A stretch of 64,000 nucleotides of DNA from contig MU385715.1 in the NCBI GenBank assembly GCA_022497155.1, forward strand, positions 496,001-560,000. The letters are read 5' to 3'. A program made the translations under genes and the position numbers. Source of the stretch: Whalleya microplaca (taxonomy: Eukaryota; Ascomycota; Sordariomycetes; Xylariales; Xylariaceae). Within the stretch, counting starts at the first letter, position 1; each line of letters starts with the position of its first letter. Under the pieces are notes generated by a model. The model was given only the letters and a program-made list of their open reading frames with translations. It searched no databases and had not been told where the DNA came from. Below, piece by piece: positions 34,531 to 47,776 of the stretch.

Positions 34531-34949
34531 GATAAAACGCTCGTCTCTAGGAAGTTTGGTCACCGTGTCTCAATGTAGAGCTAAGAATATTCGATGATGG
34601 TTCAAGAAGTCTGTTTCAAAAAAAAAATTTAGGTAAATATAGACTACCTTATAGTCCTTTGCGCTGGCGCTTCTTTGGATAATCAAACTGATTTGTCATG
34701 AGGCAAACCTTGCTGAACAAAAAGAGCCCGGCGGAAGTTTGTGCTGCTAAGGGTAGAAAGCTGTACTATCTAGATCTATGTCCGGGTTTACAAATCAATA
34801 GAATCTAGTTCGAAGCTGAACGTTTCTTTTTCACATACCTAGCATTCCAAGCCTGATGGGGGGTCTCGGCCCTACTGAAACATCGCCACGGACACAAGGC
34901 CAACCCGATTGGTTCAAGGCACCATAGTTGGACAAGCAGCGAGCTCTGT

Positions 34950-34967
34950 TCCGCCGTGGCCGGCGGA
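34950..34967. promoter_or_regulatory. TCCGCC-N6-GGCGGA palindrome in SDR/P450 divergent promoter
   Basis: Perfect six-base arms with spacer GTGGCC, 420 bp from the SDR start and 371 bp from the P450 start. Arms and spacer length are identical to the element at 15967-15984. It is a candidate Zn2Cys6 operator serving both genes. Confidence 0.6.
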
Positions 34968-35337
34968 GATGAGGTCAGTAAGAGCTATCCAAGCCACCGC
35001 CCTTCTATTCTCGATACAGCCTATCGCTAATACGTGAGAATAATTAAGCTTGCATTTGGCGCTTATGTTCGTGTTACCTGTGTGCCTGTTTTAGTTCGAT
35101 GATCCTAGATGGCAACGTTGAAGAATCACCACTGTAATTTAAATAAAACCATGCTACAGCTTTCTAATGAACTGAGTAGAAATGGAATATGAGCCATGTA
35201 GTGAACAGAATTGTGATAGGTACTTCGTGTAGATCGACAGTGGATACATCATCAGTCTACCGTTCTCACCAGCTTCTAGGCTCCGACTACAAGCGCTAAA
35301 GAACATAGGGCTCTTTCAGCTGGCTGCATTGAGACAT

Positions 35338-37062
35338 ATGGGGTTCCAGGTCTTCGCCATTGAGTGTATTGATCCGATGAATGCTACTCACGGCTATGTC
35401 CCCGAATTGGGCGTCTTGAATATGACACTCCTTGCTACAGCGTTAGGTTGGGGTTTTGTGCTATATTTCTTCTATCTGGCAGTCTGCAGGCTCTATTTCA
35501 GTCCTTTGGCAAAGTTCCCGGGGCCCAAGCTGGCAGCTCTGACTTATTGGTACGAAGCATACTATGACCTAGTCAGCAACGGTGGTGGCGGCCAGTTCAG
35601 CTTTGAGGTCAGGCGGATGCATGAGAAATATGGCCCGGTGGTACGCATTAACCCTAACGAGCTACACATAGACGACCCGGAATACTACAGTGAGATATAC
35701 TGCAACAGCTCACCGTCGAAGCCGATCGATAAGAGCAACAGATTCAAGTATCGATTCAACATCCCAAACGCCACTTTCAGCACTACGACTGCTGAACATC
35801 ATCGCACCCGCCGTACAGCAATAGCCCCTTTTTTCTCCAAGGCTCGCGTTCGGACCTTGAACGGCAACCTACAACAAATCACAGATCGCATCTCGCACCG
35901 TCTATCGACGGAATATGCGGGAACAGAGCGGGTGATTAATTTGAATGACGTGTGGGGAAGTATGACCGCTGATGTGATAACTGAGCTGGCCTTCGGTCGA
36001 TCGACAGATTATTCCTCTGCACCTGATTTTAAATCGCCATTCTCTAGTGCTTTGGGAAACCTCGCATGGTCAGCTCACTGGAATGCTCATTTCAGGCTTC
36101 TGGTCGAGACCATGAACTGGGTTCCTGACCACATTCTGGGTATAATAGTGCCGCCTTTCAAACCAATTCTCGAATACCGACAAGTAGGCTGTTTCGTTTG
36201 TGGTCTCGATGCAAGAAAACTTTCTGATCTGCTCGTAGGCAACCATTTGTCAGCTCGAAGAGATTCTTTCGGGTGAGAACATTGCAGCAAAAGAGGGTTC
36301 TCAACCGACAATCTTCCATGATATACTTGCGTCAAACTTACCATCACAAGAACTGTCTCTGAAAAGACTGGTGGAAGAATCCACGAGTATCAATGGTGCA
36401 GGGCAGGAAACTGTCATGTGGACGCTGACAGTAGCTTGCTTCCACATTCTTGACAATCCAGATATACAAGCTCGTCTCAAGGCTGAGCTGATTGGAGCTA
36501 TGCCTAATCCCAACGAGATCCTTCCTTGGGACCAACTCGAGAAGCTTCCTTATTTGTCAGCTGTGATAGCGGAAGGTGAGATGACTTTCCCGTTGAAATC
36601 CAAGTTCCGTGCATTAACGTGCGTTCTTTAGGTTTGCGTCTCGGATATGGCCAGGTTCAGCGTCTCCCGCGGGTTAACCGTCTCGGTGTTTGGAAATACG
36701 GCGATATCAAGATTCCACCCGGCGTAATCGTTGGCATGGATGCATATCATATGCACACTAATGAGACCATTTTCCCTATGCCTCTTGAATTCCGACCTGA
36801 GCGGTGGCTTGGTGATCCCAAAGGCCCAGGCGGTGTGCATCCCTTATCTCACTATTTAGTACCATTTAGTAAGGGGTCTCGGGCATGCATTGGAATACAC
36901 TTGGCATATATGGAACTCACCACGGCGCTCGCCACAGTATTTCGCCGGCACGAGCTCCAGCTATATAAGACGAATCGGACTGACGTGGATTTCATTTTAG
37001 ACATGGTTAGGCCAATGCCAAAAAGAGAGAGTAAAGGTGTCAGAGTAATTGTTAGGAGTTGA
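35338..37062 (+). CDS. Cytochrome P450 monooxygenase (CYP58/Tri4-like in motif style)
   Basis: Three exons, 35338-36183, 36239-36575 and 36632-37062, give 537 residues. An N-terminal membrane anchor (LLATALGWGFVLYFFYLAVCRLYF) is followed by the proline hinge PLAKFPGPKLAAL. The I-helix reads INGAGQETV (AGxET). The ExxR pair is E394-R397, read across an intron (AEGLRLGYG). PERW follows, and the heme loop FSKGSRACIG has Cys480. It acts at the ER membrane with a CPR partner. Placement next to the SDR and a shared palindrome suggest oxidation of the polyketide followed or preceded by keto/alcohol interconversion. The first ATG at 35338 is used, since the frame upstream of it lacks another ATG. Confidence 0.93.
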
Positions 37063-37486
37063 AGGGGACTATATTTGCCTATAACTAGTATCGAGTCTTT
37101 ACAACCGAGTCTGCGTATTTTGAAGTCATAGGCTTACGTTCGCCTACAATTCAACTATCGTGCTCTTTGCATAATCTTATATCATTCTAGTCACGCCACC
37201 TCCTCCCTGGGCCTTTGCGCCCCGAGAGAAATCGGCATCACAGCTATTAAAGAAGTAGCGACAAAGCGAGTACTAAAGCCGTATGATATAATTTACATTT
37301 GCATCATGAGTTAAGTGTAACGTATCTATAACGTGATTAACTATAGTAAACCAAACAATTGGAAATAGAGCGGGGGGAATAAGTATGTATATATATATAC
37401 ATTATTCTACTTTGATTTTACTAATTGATATACACATTACTTTATTGGGAGTTCCAATAATACCTTTATATATTTAAATTGTAATA

Positions 37487-37790
37487 CGTAAGGCTTGAGG
37501 GAATATAAGGGATAATAAAATCGTAGAAGATATTTATCCTTCAAGCAGTACTAATACTCACATTAGAATGGTAACAACTGTAACAGCTCAAGTAAAAGAG
37601 CCGTTAGAATATTCTTACACTAAACCAAAGCCACATCATCACCCTTAGGTTCGATATATATAACAACCATGGTTTTCTGGTGAAGCTCCGGTAGCTAGTA
37701 CTACACCTATTTGAACGTTATATCTACATACTCTAACGCTGTCAGACGGATCGAATTACTCACACGCTTGTTACGTTACTGTCAAACACA
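37487..37790. repeat. Diverged direct repeat A
   Basis: Begins ATACGTAAGGCTTGAGGG and ends near CACACGCTTGTTACG. It aligns with 38265-38645, sharing TAACAACCATGGTTTTCTGG-type blocks and a common head and tail. The arrangement looks LTR-like or like a decayed tandem array. No coding capacity was found. Confidence 0.6.
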
Positions 37791-37902
37791 CACAGGACGC
37801 CGACCAAATACCATATAACGAATGGCAAAAAAAGATCCCCCAATAGACTGGCCGTGGTGAAGTTCCGGTAGGTATACGTCAGATATTCGGTAGCTGGTTG
37901 CC

Positions 37903-38202
37903 ACACGGCTATTGGAGCCAAAACCTGCTGGAAGCTATACGAGATGCAGGAATGCTGTTAGATATTATTCGATACTGTTGGAATATATGACTGCCTAACA
38001 GAAGTTATGATTACTAGACGGCGGCTACGTCCTCAACAGACTAGATATGTACCAGGAATATGTACCGCGGCAGCAGGTCTATAAAATACTTGTCGCCGAC
38101 CCTCAGACTTAGATTGAAACTTAGAACCCATAAGCACCTTTAGAGGCCCTAAAGAATTATTAGCTAAATTGATATATTCCAAGCCCTAATTACAGCCCTT
38201 GT
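37903..38202. repeat. Dispersed repeat, copy 2 (downstream of P450)
   Basis: About 300 bp aligning with 24702-25023 in the PKS/thiohydrolase promoter; about 30 bp shorter through an internal indel. It lies between the two direct repeats A and B. Confidence 0.75.
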
Positions 38203-38264
38203 CACACTGGTGACCTGTCACTGGTACTAAAAACGGCATTCGGCTTTTCATCAAACCCCCAGTA

Positions 38265-38645
38265 TATGATACGTGAAGACTAGGGGGGTGTAAGGGATAT
38301 TAAGAGCATAAATGTTATCCTTTTAGCAGTACTTATATTTATATCAAAATGGTAGCACCTATAATGGCTTAAGTGGGAGAGCCGTGAGAATAAACCCTAA
38401 CCATCGAAACCAAGCCAAACCAAACCACCACCACGCTGGGGTTCTTTTCGCAATATAACAACCGTGGTTTTCTGGTCAAGATCCGGTAACCACTACCCCC
38501 ACACTCCTTTAAATGCCGCCGTCAAACAAAAACAGACCGCCCTTACGCTCACTCACTTAAACGGCGCCATCAACCGAAACACTCAATCGGCATATTTACT
38601 TGCTCATATGCTGTTAGCCGAGTCGCCCACACGCTTATTACGTGA
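38265..38645. repeat. Diverged direct repeat B
   Basis: Head TGATACGTGAAGACTAGGGGGG and tail CACACGCTTATTACG, followed at once by a third copy of the head (GATACGTGAGACT) running into the poly-G tract. It aligns with repeat A at 37487-37790. Confidence 0.6.
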
Positions 38646-38656
38646 TACGTGAGACT

Positions 38657-38676
38657 GGGGGGGGGGGGGGGGGGGG
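38657..38676. repeat. Poly-G tract, 20 Gs
   Basis: Uninterrupted run of 20 G on the plus strand, at the place where repeats A and B carry only 3 and 6 Gs. Confidence 0.95.
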
Positions 38677-38798
38677 TATAAGAAAAAATGTCGGGAATTA
38701 ATGATCGGCGTTTGGCAATAGGCTTTTACAAATCTCTATTTTTAGTACACCTATACATATTACACCCCACATTTATTCAATTCTCTTCAGTTCAATTC

Positions 38799-39058
38799 CA
38801 AGGCCTTCAAGTGGACGTTAATGACTAAACATAGAGGATCCTGTGGAGTTAGCTGAGTAACTGAGTACACAGTGACGAAGCTGCGCAGTAACCGGTGTAA
38901 ATGATCCGTGCGCGCACCATGGAATCCAAGTTACGTAGTTGTAAATTAATGGCAGATAGTTATTAACAACAACTCATTCCTTTCCTAAGTTGATTGAGTT
39001 GAATTGATTCAACGTCGTTGGTTAAAGCGTTGATTGAGTGGAATTGTTTATAACCTTG
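38799..39058. mobile_element. Possible relic related to the hAT-type MITE
   Basis: It contains TTCAAGTGGACGTTAATGAC, close to the subterminal TCAAGTGGACGTGGATTAGT of the intact MITE. Its right end, GAGTGGAATT...ATAACCTTG, resembles the MITE end GAGTGGATTACAACCTTG. No target duplication or clean left end was found. Confidence 0.35.
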
Positions 39059-39288
39059 CCTTCGATGAGATCGCCCACGCCATAACTTTAACTATAGGAC
39101 GGCTTCTCAGATAGTCTCATTCGCAACACAGGAGTTCCCATACCGCCATTTGATGTCTGGTGTTGGATGCTTCTGAACTTATTACTTATATACGTAAATA
39201 CATGGTCCTAGGGATATAACTATATACGCAAGCTCCAACGGTAGCATCTCGGCTCAGGTCGCTATTACATGCGCCGAGGTTTATCACC

Positions 39289-42104
39289 ATGTCAAGTTTC
39301 GCTTTCGATGCGCCGAATACCGTCTGTAAGCCGTGTAGTAATTGCCGGAGAAGGAAGGCGAGTCCGCTAGAGATGCTCACAGTCATATTGATCACATTGT
39401 CTAACTGTTGATGTCTAGGTCCGATGCGACAAGGGAAATCCATGTACGAATTGTCGGCGCCATGATGATATGTGTATCTACGACACCCCCTCTGAGGGCA
39501 GTACAGCGATGAAAGAGAGTCAGCAAAGGCTCCAAGACCGCATCGAGAAGCTCGAACGCCTCGTCCAGGACATGTCCATGATGTCTATGTGTTATCAGTC
39601 CGGCAATGTCAGTAACTTGTCTCAGAGCACGGGGCGACATCCTTCCCCGGAAGAAATCACCACAAGTCGATGTGGAGATGCGTATAATGCGGACTCAGAC
39701 CACCAAGGAATCCAACTTTTTGATAATTCTTCCAGTTATTACATGTCCCCAATGTACTGGATGAACATTCATGAGATGCGTAAGTTGCAATAATTTTCTG
39801 TTCCAGTATTTCACGCCGATATTTATCAATCAAACCTCGGCAGGTTCATCTTTGCAAGTCTTTGTCAACCTGTGTTTCTGTTTCCCGGGGGCTAAATGCA
39901 AAGGAAGAAAGGTTTCATAATCTAGTTTGGCAGCTGACAAGTAGAAGATACCGAACCTAAAGAATTACTCTCCGCGCCGGCTGATGAGATGAATAGGTGG
40001 CCCCTATTTACTCCCATAACCTCAGGTGGTCTCGGACCTCTTCACCTAACAGTCGAGCAGGAAGACCTCCTGCATGCATTCTTCTTTAAGAATGTCGACC
40101 CCTGGACCAAGGCTGGCCTGCATGAAAGGTCTTTCATAGAAAAGGTTTCGTCCTTCCGAATAGGCAAAAGCAGCATGCCGAAAGAGATGGAGGCGTATAT
40201 GTTCGCCATACAGGGGATGAGCATAGCTGCGATGCGGACAACAGATGTTCAGAAATTATTAGGTCACGATCGTCGAGAAATGATTCGACATTATCAGCAG
40301 GCAACTGAATTGGCCCTTTTTAGAGCTGACCTCTTGACTACAAGGCATTACTGGTTATTCTGCGCCTTATTATACTATCTAGTAAGTACAAGCTCTACTT
40401 CTTATTAACATTCTGATCGAATGCTTCTGTGGGTTGAGCGAAGCCATAAGCAGCATCGCTGACTGTTATTCCAGGGATTTCTGTTTGCAATTGGCCAACC
40501 TGAAAAAGCGACCGCACTCCTTGGGATCGCTAGCCGACTCGGCATGCGAATGGGTTTGCATCTGGATCCCTCGTTACACAGCTTTTCTCCTTGGCAAGTG
40601 GAAGTGCGATCAAGAATTTGGTGAGTACATTGCAAAAGCCGCTACTCCCTTATCAATCCCGCCCAAGTATAGCATAATAGTCAATCTATGAATATTCCCT
40701 AGTGCAATTATCTACTCAGATGCAGGCGCTGTCAAGCTCTAACCCCTGAATAGGATGTACTTCTTGGCTCTCGACGGCCCTGTGTTTAACTGTGAAGGCG
40801 CAGAGTCATTATTTGATACAAGTTGGATACCACGGGCTAGGAACGCAAACGATAGCCAATGGCCAGCTCACCGGTTTATAAAAGCCGACCAGATACCTCC
40901 TGATGCTGAAGGTTTCACCGACATGACATATCCTCTAATGCGGATTGAGTGGATGTGTCTTCTGCGCGAGATCCGAAGGATGAGCAAGTCGTCTGAGCCT
41001 CATAAGATACTCTCGGTGATTTCTCAATTTGACGCAGCAATGCGAAGGAAGTTTACAAATCATATGGATAAGAACGATCCCATGCAAGTCAACCCTTCAA
41101 TGCGATTTTCTCGTTCTCTAGAATCCGGCCTATATCCACTGCTGTCAGAGTGATGTAGCTTCGAAGCAACCTGCCCAATTTACCTGTGAGCGAGCAATTG
41201 CTGACTTCGATAGGCAAGTTATTTGTCTCAAATGGCATAATTGCTATTTCGACGAAATCCGACTCCATAGTGACTTTAAATCGGCACTATCCGGGGGGGC
41301 GCCATATGAAAATTCTGAGTATGACGACCCTGTACTCACTCGGTAATCTTGATCAATACCTCATACTGTGTTCTCTGGATCTGGAACTAATCTACTATTA
41401 CAGCGTCCTTACACGTACAGTTGAGATGTTTGAAGAGATTGAGAAAATCGAACATCTGATGTTGCAACACAATTGGGAATGGATGATTCGATGGCCGCCG
41501 GCATTTCATTCGATCGCTCGACTCTTGCACGGATTGTATACAATACCCGATCATCCAGAGGCTGACAGGGCTTGGAAACAAGTCGATCTCATCTTCAGGA
41601 GATACAACAACGAAAATTTCTCGATGGACAATGTACCGGCTTGGAGGGTCATCGAGCGCTTATGTGACAAAGCCATGTTGACTTATTCAAACAGAATACG
41701 TGAGTTAACAATTAAGTCGTTTTCCACTTGTTTCACCTTAGCTTAGAAGCGAAGGTAGTGCTAGAATTGTTTCTTAACTTTCCTTTGCCTCTCTTACATT
41801 CAGAACTCTTTGCATACTAATGCGGAGTCTTGCAGATACTGGGACTGCTTACGCAGCGAGGGGGCCAATGACAAGTACTCCCTTAGGCATGCCCTCCTTT
41901 AATTCATGCCCATCCAATACACCAGATGGCATAAACGAAGCTATGTTTAGTGATATCGCCATGTTCAATTCGATATCTGGCACTGGGTTCGATGATATAA
42001 CTCCATGGGTAGAACCTACACATCCTTCTGCCCACACGTTTGACGGTGGATCGACAGGCACGATGCAATGTTTGACGAGAAACCCAAATCTCTTTGGGCC
42101 ATGA
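39289..42104 (+). CDS. Zn(II)2Cys6 transcription factor with fungal-specific TF domain
   Basis: Eight exons: 39289-39357, 39419-39779, 39945-40381, 40475-40620, 40754-41149, 41214-41342, 41404-41699 and 41836-42104, giving 700 residues. The zinc cluster is C16-X2-C19-X6-C26-X5-C32-X2-C35-X6-C42, assembled across the first intron, followed by a coiled coil (QQRLQDRIEKLERLVQDM). The middle region has the TF_MHR pattern (AIQGMSIAAMRTTD, GIASRLGMRMGLHLDPSL). The first intron starts with GC (AAG/GCGAGT), has a CTAAC branch point and ends TCTAG. The exon 5/6/7 joints rest on canonical branch points (CTGAC, CTAAT) and frame closure, less on homology. It adjoins the OYE gene tail to tail (49 bp) and is likely a cluster regulator. 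Confidence 0.82.
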
Positions 42105-42153
42105 AGCTTACCAAACGGTTCGCACTCGCTAGTGTCTCTTGTGTCTGTGGGTT

Positions 42154-43690
<1,537 letters not shown>

Positions 43691-46011
43691 CTTGGAGTGA
43701 GTCAAGGAGTAGTTTATGATGGTTATGAGAAGACACCATCCTAGACAAGTAGGACAGGCGGAATCAATACTTTATAGTAGCCCCAGACCTTTCCATCAAT
43801 AGCCGCATGCTTGATAGTCATATACTCAAACACCACTTTTATAACAACATTAATGACTTGGCGCATGTAACAGCTTACTCACGCCCATACATTAGAGTGT
43901 AACGCTTGCCCTAATAAGACCTATCATACACCTAGTCCATTCGGTAGGATCGATAACAGTGACATTATTGGATACATTTACAATCTGACCTGCAGACCCC
44001 TCTCTTGACATAGGCTTGTGAAACAGTATAGATTCCTGCTTGTACGACCTAGCGAGGCTCTGAATATACGGTATAATGTGCTCGTATAGCCTGCACCTAT
44101 CATTGTCAATTAAGCTTTTGATAGGCTATACTCAATTAGCAATAGACTGACTCGTACTACCTAGTAATGCCGCTGCAACTCATACCAGACTAATGCAAGT
44201 CCTGCAGATGAACAGCAGGTATGTACCGCGGCTCGCTTTGGCAACACATGTTTCTCATGCAATGAGGCTCTGGATCACCGAACTCTCTTGATGCAGATAT
44301 CGCGCCATTCTATCGTGTTAGTCATTCACAACCAAATGCTATTCACTGACTATGAGGGAATATCTCTTGTATGTTTTATAGACAAGAGCTTTTTATATGA
44401 CACAGGAGACTTAATTTCGCATATTCTATTTCTCACTATGGTTTAATCGTAGGATAGCAACTGAAGTACAAATATCGTTATGGAATTGTCTGTGCATGAT
44501 CGTCTATGATGTGTAGGTACTTTATAACTCACTTGTCATGTATTCTTTCTTTTTAATTGAGAAGCATCACTAATATTCGATTAGACATTAAAGAATGTGG
44601 GAGTGGAAGGGCTGGTTGATACATTCAACTATGTATGGGCTTTAGGCCAAGGTGTTTGATGTTATCACCTAAATACTCAGAATAAAAGTCGCAAAGACAT
44701 CATCTACACCTATGTGGTAACTGCTGTTGTCTAGTTCAGATTTTCCCTCTATCGAAACTTTGCTACCCTTTGGGCCAACATTCACTCTTACGCATGGACG
44801 CCTGGCCATATCGTTACCCTCAGATCTATCAATCTCACTTCTTTTTGCCTCCGGACTTATCATTTCAATCATGCTTCATAGCCATAACCATGATGAGCCA
44901 TGCGACATTATACTCAGGTACATTTTCCTTGTCGCTCATTTTCACATTGCCGTACTTCTTGAATTACGTCTAGCTTCCCTTCCATTCTCGAACCTAGGTC
45001 ATGCTACAAGTGAAGGCATGTTACTTACGTTGCTCTCAAGGTTCAGGTGCACCAACATGTTGGCCTTATGGTGGTTATTAGCAAATGAGCAAAGGTAAGG
45101 GAGCCTGCAACGGCAAGAAGACTAGGGAGGCGATGCACTCTATGTTGCTAGCAGTGGAAAATGTGCTGGTCAGCATTATCTGGTGACCGATGAATAACTT
45201 ATTTCCTTTAGCTACAATTCGTAGTTTACACTCTACTCGAATTCCAACATGAGTCTGAAACCCAGTCTTTTTATGATTCGTATGAAGAGAAGCTCCTCGT
45301 TAGCCCGAAGGGGCGACGAGATGACGAGAATGGTGCGGGATAAGTTAAGATAACGGGGTTGCTAACTAAAGCGTTGGTCTGTCACTGTCTAATACCCGGC
45401 AACTTAGCATCTAGTCAACAAATACGTTCCAATTCACGATATTTCCCTAATATCGTTCGGAACTGTGCTCCCCATGGATGCTTGAAATTAACACAAGGGG
45501 AATTGTTAATGTCGAGATCCAACCATGGCCAAAAGATTGTGCGACAATAAAAGACAAAATCTAAGACCAGGAGAAGAACACCTCTGATTGGACGATGGGC
45601 CTTGCACGTTGTAGCTTCAGCTTCCTATCGAAGCTTGATGGCTTCTCGCATGCATGCGACTAGCGCGGCCGTGCCGGAACCTGCGTCTTGGGGCGCAATG
45701 CCATTGACTTCTCACGTCTCTTATCTCTGTCAGGAGGGGGATCTCATTAGTAGGAACTTGAAAAGGGCTGACCTCGATATCCTATGTCATTAAGCTTCCT
45801 TTCCTGGTAGTAAAGCCCTGACGGTGCGCCATGGACTAGTGTTCGCTTGTCTCGCTTGCATCGCAGGGGTAGTTCCCAGCGGTCTGGGACATCACTACAT
45901 GGAGCTGTAGTACAGTTCGTATATAAGTCCAGAATGCCGTACTCTTCAGCTTTTGCACACCGTCGTTGACCGGTGCTAGAGTCTCGGCCTGTGTCACCAT
46001 CCCGCAGGATT
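43691..46011. other. Long intergenic stretch at the cluster edge, no supported gene
   Basis: Only short frames without recognisable motifs are present. No transposase or repeat copy was recognised. It separates the metabolite cluster from the RNase T2/Sec62 housekeeping pair. Confidence 0.5.
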
Positions 46012-47505
46012 ATGCATCGTGCATTTGCTCTATCGCTGCTCTCGCAAAGAGTGCTTGCCAGGCTGTATCCTGGATTGAGCAGCGACAACCATACGTGCGC
46101 GCTTGGTAAGTCACTGATTATATCAGGATGAAATCTATGAATTTATATGGCTAACATCCGGTTCTAGTCCCCCCTGTGCTCTCTTGTTCAGAAGAAGCTC
46201 AGCCAGGTCTCGTGGACTCATGCTGCGTTGAGACGTTCGGTGGTCTGGTTGTGAGCACTCCCAGCCCGAATTAGAGACGACTTCAACCGATGGTTGCTGA
46301 TGGATGATATGAGATTAGCTGCAGACACAGTTCTGGAACACCTATACCGGTCTCGAAGCAGAAGGGCAACTGCTTCCTAAGGACTCTTGGACGATTCACG
46401 GATTATGGCCTGGTGAGTTCGGAGACTCTGGATGATTGTGACTACAACTTGTGTATTAACATATTACTAGATTTCTGCAATGGTATTTAGTATCCTTCCT
46501 CCGTCCTTTTACACGAATGGACCTAACACATCGTTAGGTTCTTATACACAGTACTGCGATTTGAGGTAAAACCAGTTCACAACCGCCCCGCATGAAATAT
46601 ACAACACTGACTTTAAAACAGCCGACAATACGACCCCGAACCGTCTCCTAACACGACAAACGGCAAGCCAGACGGAACCCCCGTGGAGCCTTGGACCGGC
46701 GGTTCAATCGAGCCGTTCCTCGAAGCCGCCGGAAGATGGGATTTGATCGCGTATATGAAGAAGTATGCATCTTACATACTTTCCCCTCTCTCATTTCACC
46801 TCACCTCACCTCACCTCACCTCACCTCACCTCATCTCATCTCATCTCATCTCATCTCATCCCGCACCCCCTATACACCAACATACATCCCCCGTCCCCCC
46901 AACTACAACTCGCACACACACATTCGTACCCACACTTACATCTTCCGCGCAGGTACTGGCTCGGCTTCCTCCAACCCAGCAGCACCCTCTGGGCGCACGA
47001 ATACAGCAAACACGCGACCTGCTTCAGCACCTTCGCAACCTCCTGCTACTCCTCCCACTCCCACTCCCACTCCCCATCCCACTCACACCCCCAACCCACC
47101 GCACACGCGGACATGATCGACTTCTTCAGCACAACCATATCCCACTACCAACGCCTACCGACCTGGTCCTGGCTCTCCGCCTCCGGCATCCGCCCCAGCA
47201 ACGACACCACATACTCCCTATCCGCGATCCAGGACGCGCTGCGCGCGGGCTACGGTCGCCTGCCGTACGTCGGGTGCGCGGGGCCGCGGTGGAATGCTAC
47301 GCCTGCGGGAGCGGGGAGCGGCGACGACGGGTTCACGGTGCTGGGCGAGGTGTGGTACTACCAGCACGTGTACGGGCGCGTGCAGAGCGGATGGGGGCGG
47401 CGCGTCGATGCGGATGTGGCGGGGGGTAGTAGTAGCGTGTCGAATTGCGCCGGGGCGGAGGGGGCGGTGAGGTATCTGGAGCGGGCTGCTGGGTCTGTAG
47501 CGTGA
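46012..47505 (+). CDS. Ribonuclease T2
   Basis: Seven exons: 46012-46105, 46168-46250, 46325-46412, 46471-46482, 46538-46565, 46622-46762 and 46953-47505, giving 332 residues. The active-site box CAS I reads SWTIHGLWPDFCNG and is completed by a 12-base microexon; CAS II reads WAHEYSKHATC. Also seen are cysteine positions shared with fungal T2 enzymes, DMIDFFSTTI, VGCAGPRWNATPA and EVWYYQHVYGR. A short hydrophobic N-terminus (MHRAFALSLLSQRVLA) may be a signal peptide, consistent with a secreted or vacuolar enzyme. It cleaves RNA through 2',3'-cyclic phosphates. A Ser/His/Pro-rich insert (SHSHSHSPSHSHPQP) is unusual. The gene runs tail to tail with Sec62, 271 bp apart. Confidence 0.9.
46796..46860. 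repeat. Pentanucleotide microsatellite (TCACC)7(TCATC)6 in RNase T2 intron 6
   Basis: Thirteen 5-bp units without interruption; the second half differs by one C-to-T transition per unit, implying expansion of two variants. It lies wholly within the intron. Confidence 0.95.
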
Positions 47506-47776
47506 GTGTGTTAGTAGTGGGATAGACTAATCTTTACCTAATTGAGACCAGAATATAAAAAATTTGAGTTGCCTCGAGGCAGTGGCATGATCACGCGAAT
47601 CACAGGAACTAGGGTTTGCGCATAGAAAGTGAACCACATGTTCCATTATGGGCTACGATGCCAAGCAGCGTTCCTATAGTATAGCCCTCTCTACTAGTAT
47701 ACAGTTCGTTTCATGCCTGCCCGGCTTGATGATTCCTTGAACGCCTATCGCTGCAAATATGCTAGGGGAACCGTGA

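Noticed and set aside
38791..39066. Target site duplication around the MITE-like relic
   Set aside because: The octamers flanking the CAAGG and CCTTG ends (TTCAATTC and CCTTCGAT) do not match, so it is listed only as a possible relic.
44669..45098. Overlapping frames of 67-123 codons on both strands
   Set aside because: No motif or conserved pattern; hydrophobic stretches fit chance translation of pyrimidine-rich DNA.
46683..47429. Alternative 248-codon frame rich in Pro/His/Arg over the RNase T2 gene
   Set aside because: It reads through the pentanucleotide array and intron; the spliced RNase T2 model explains the region.
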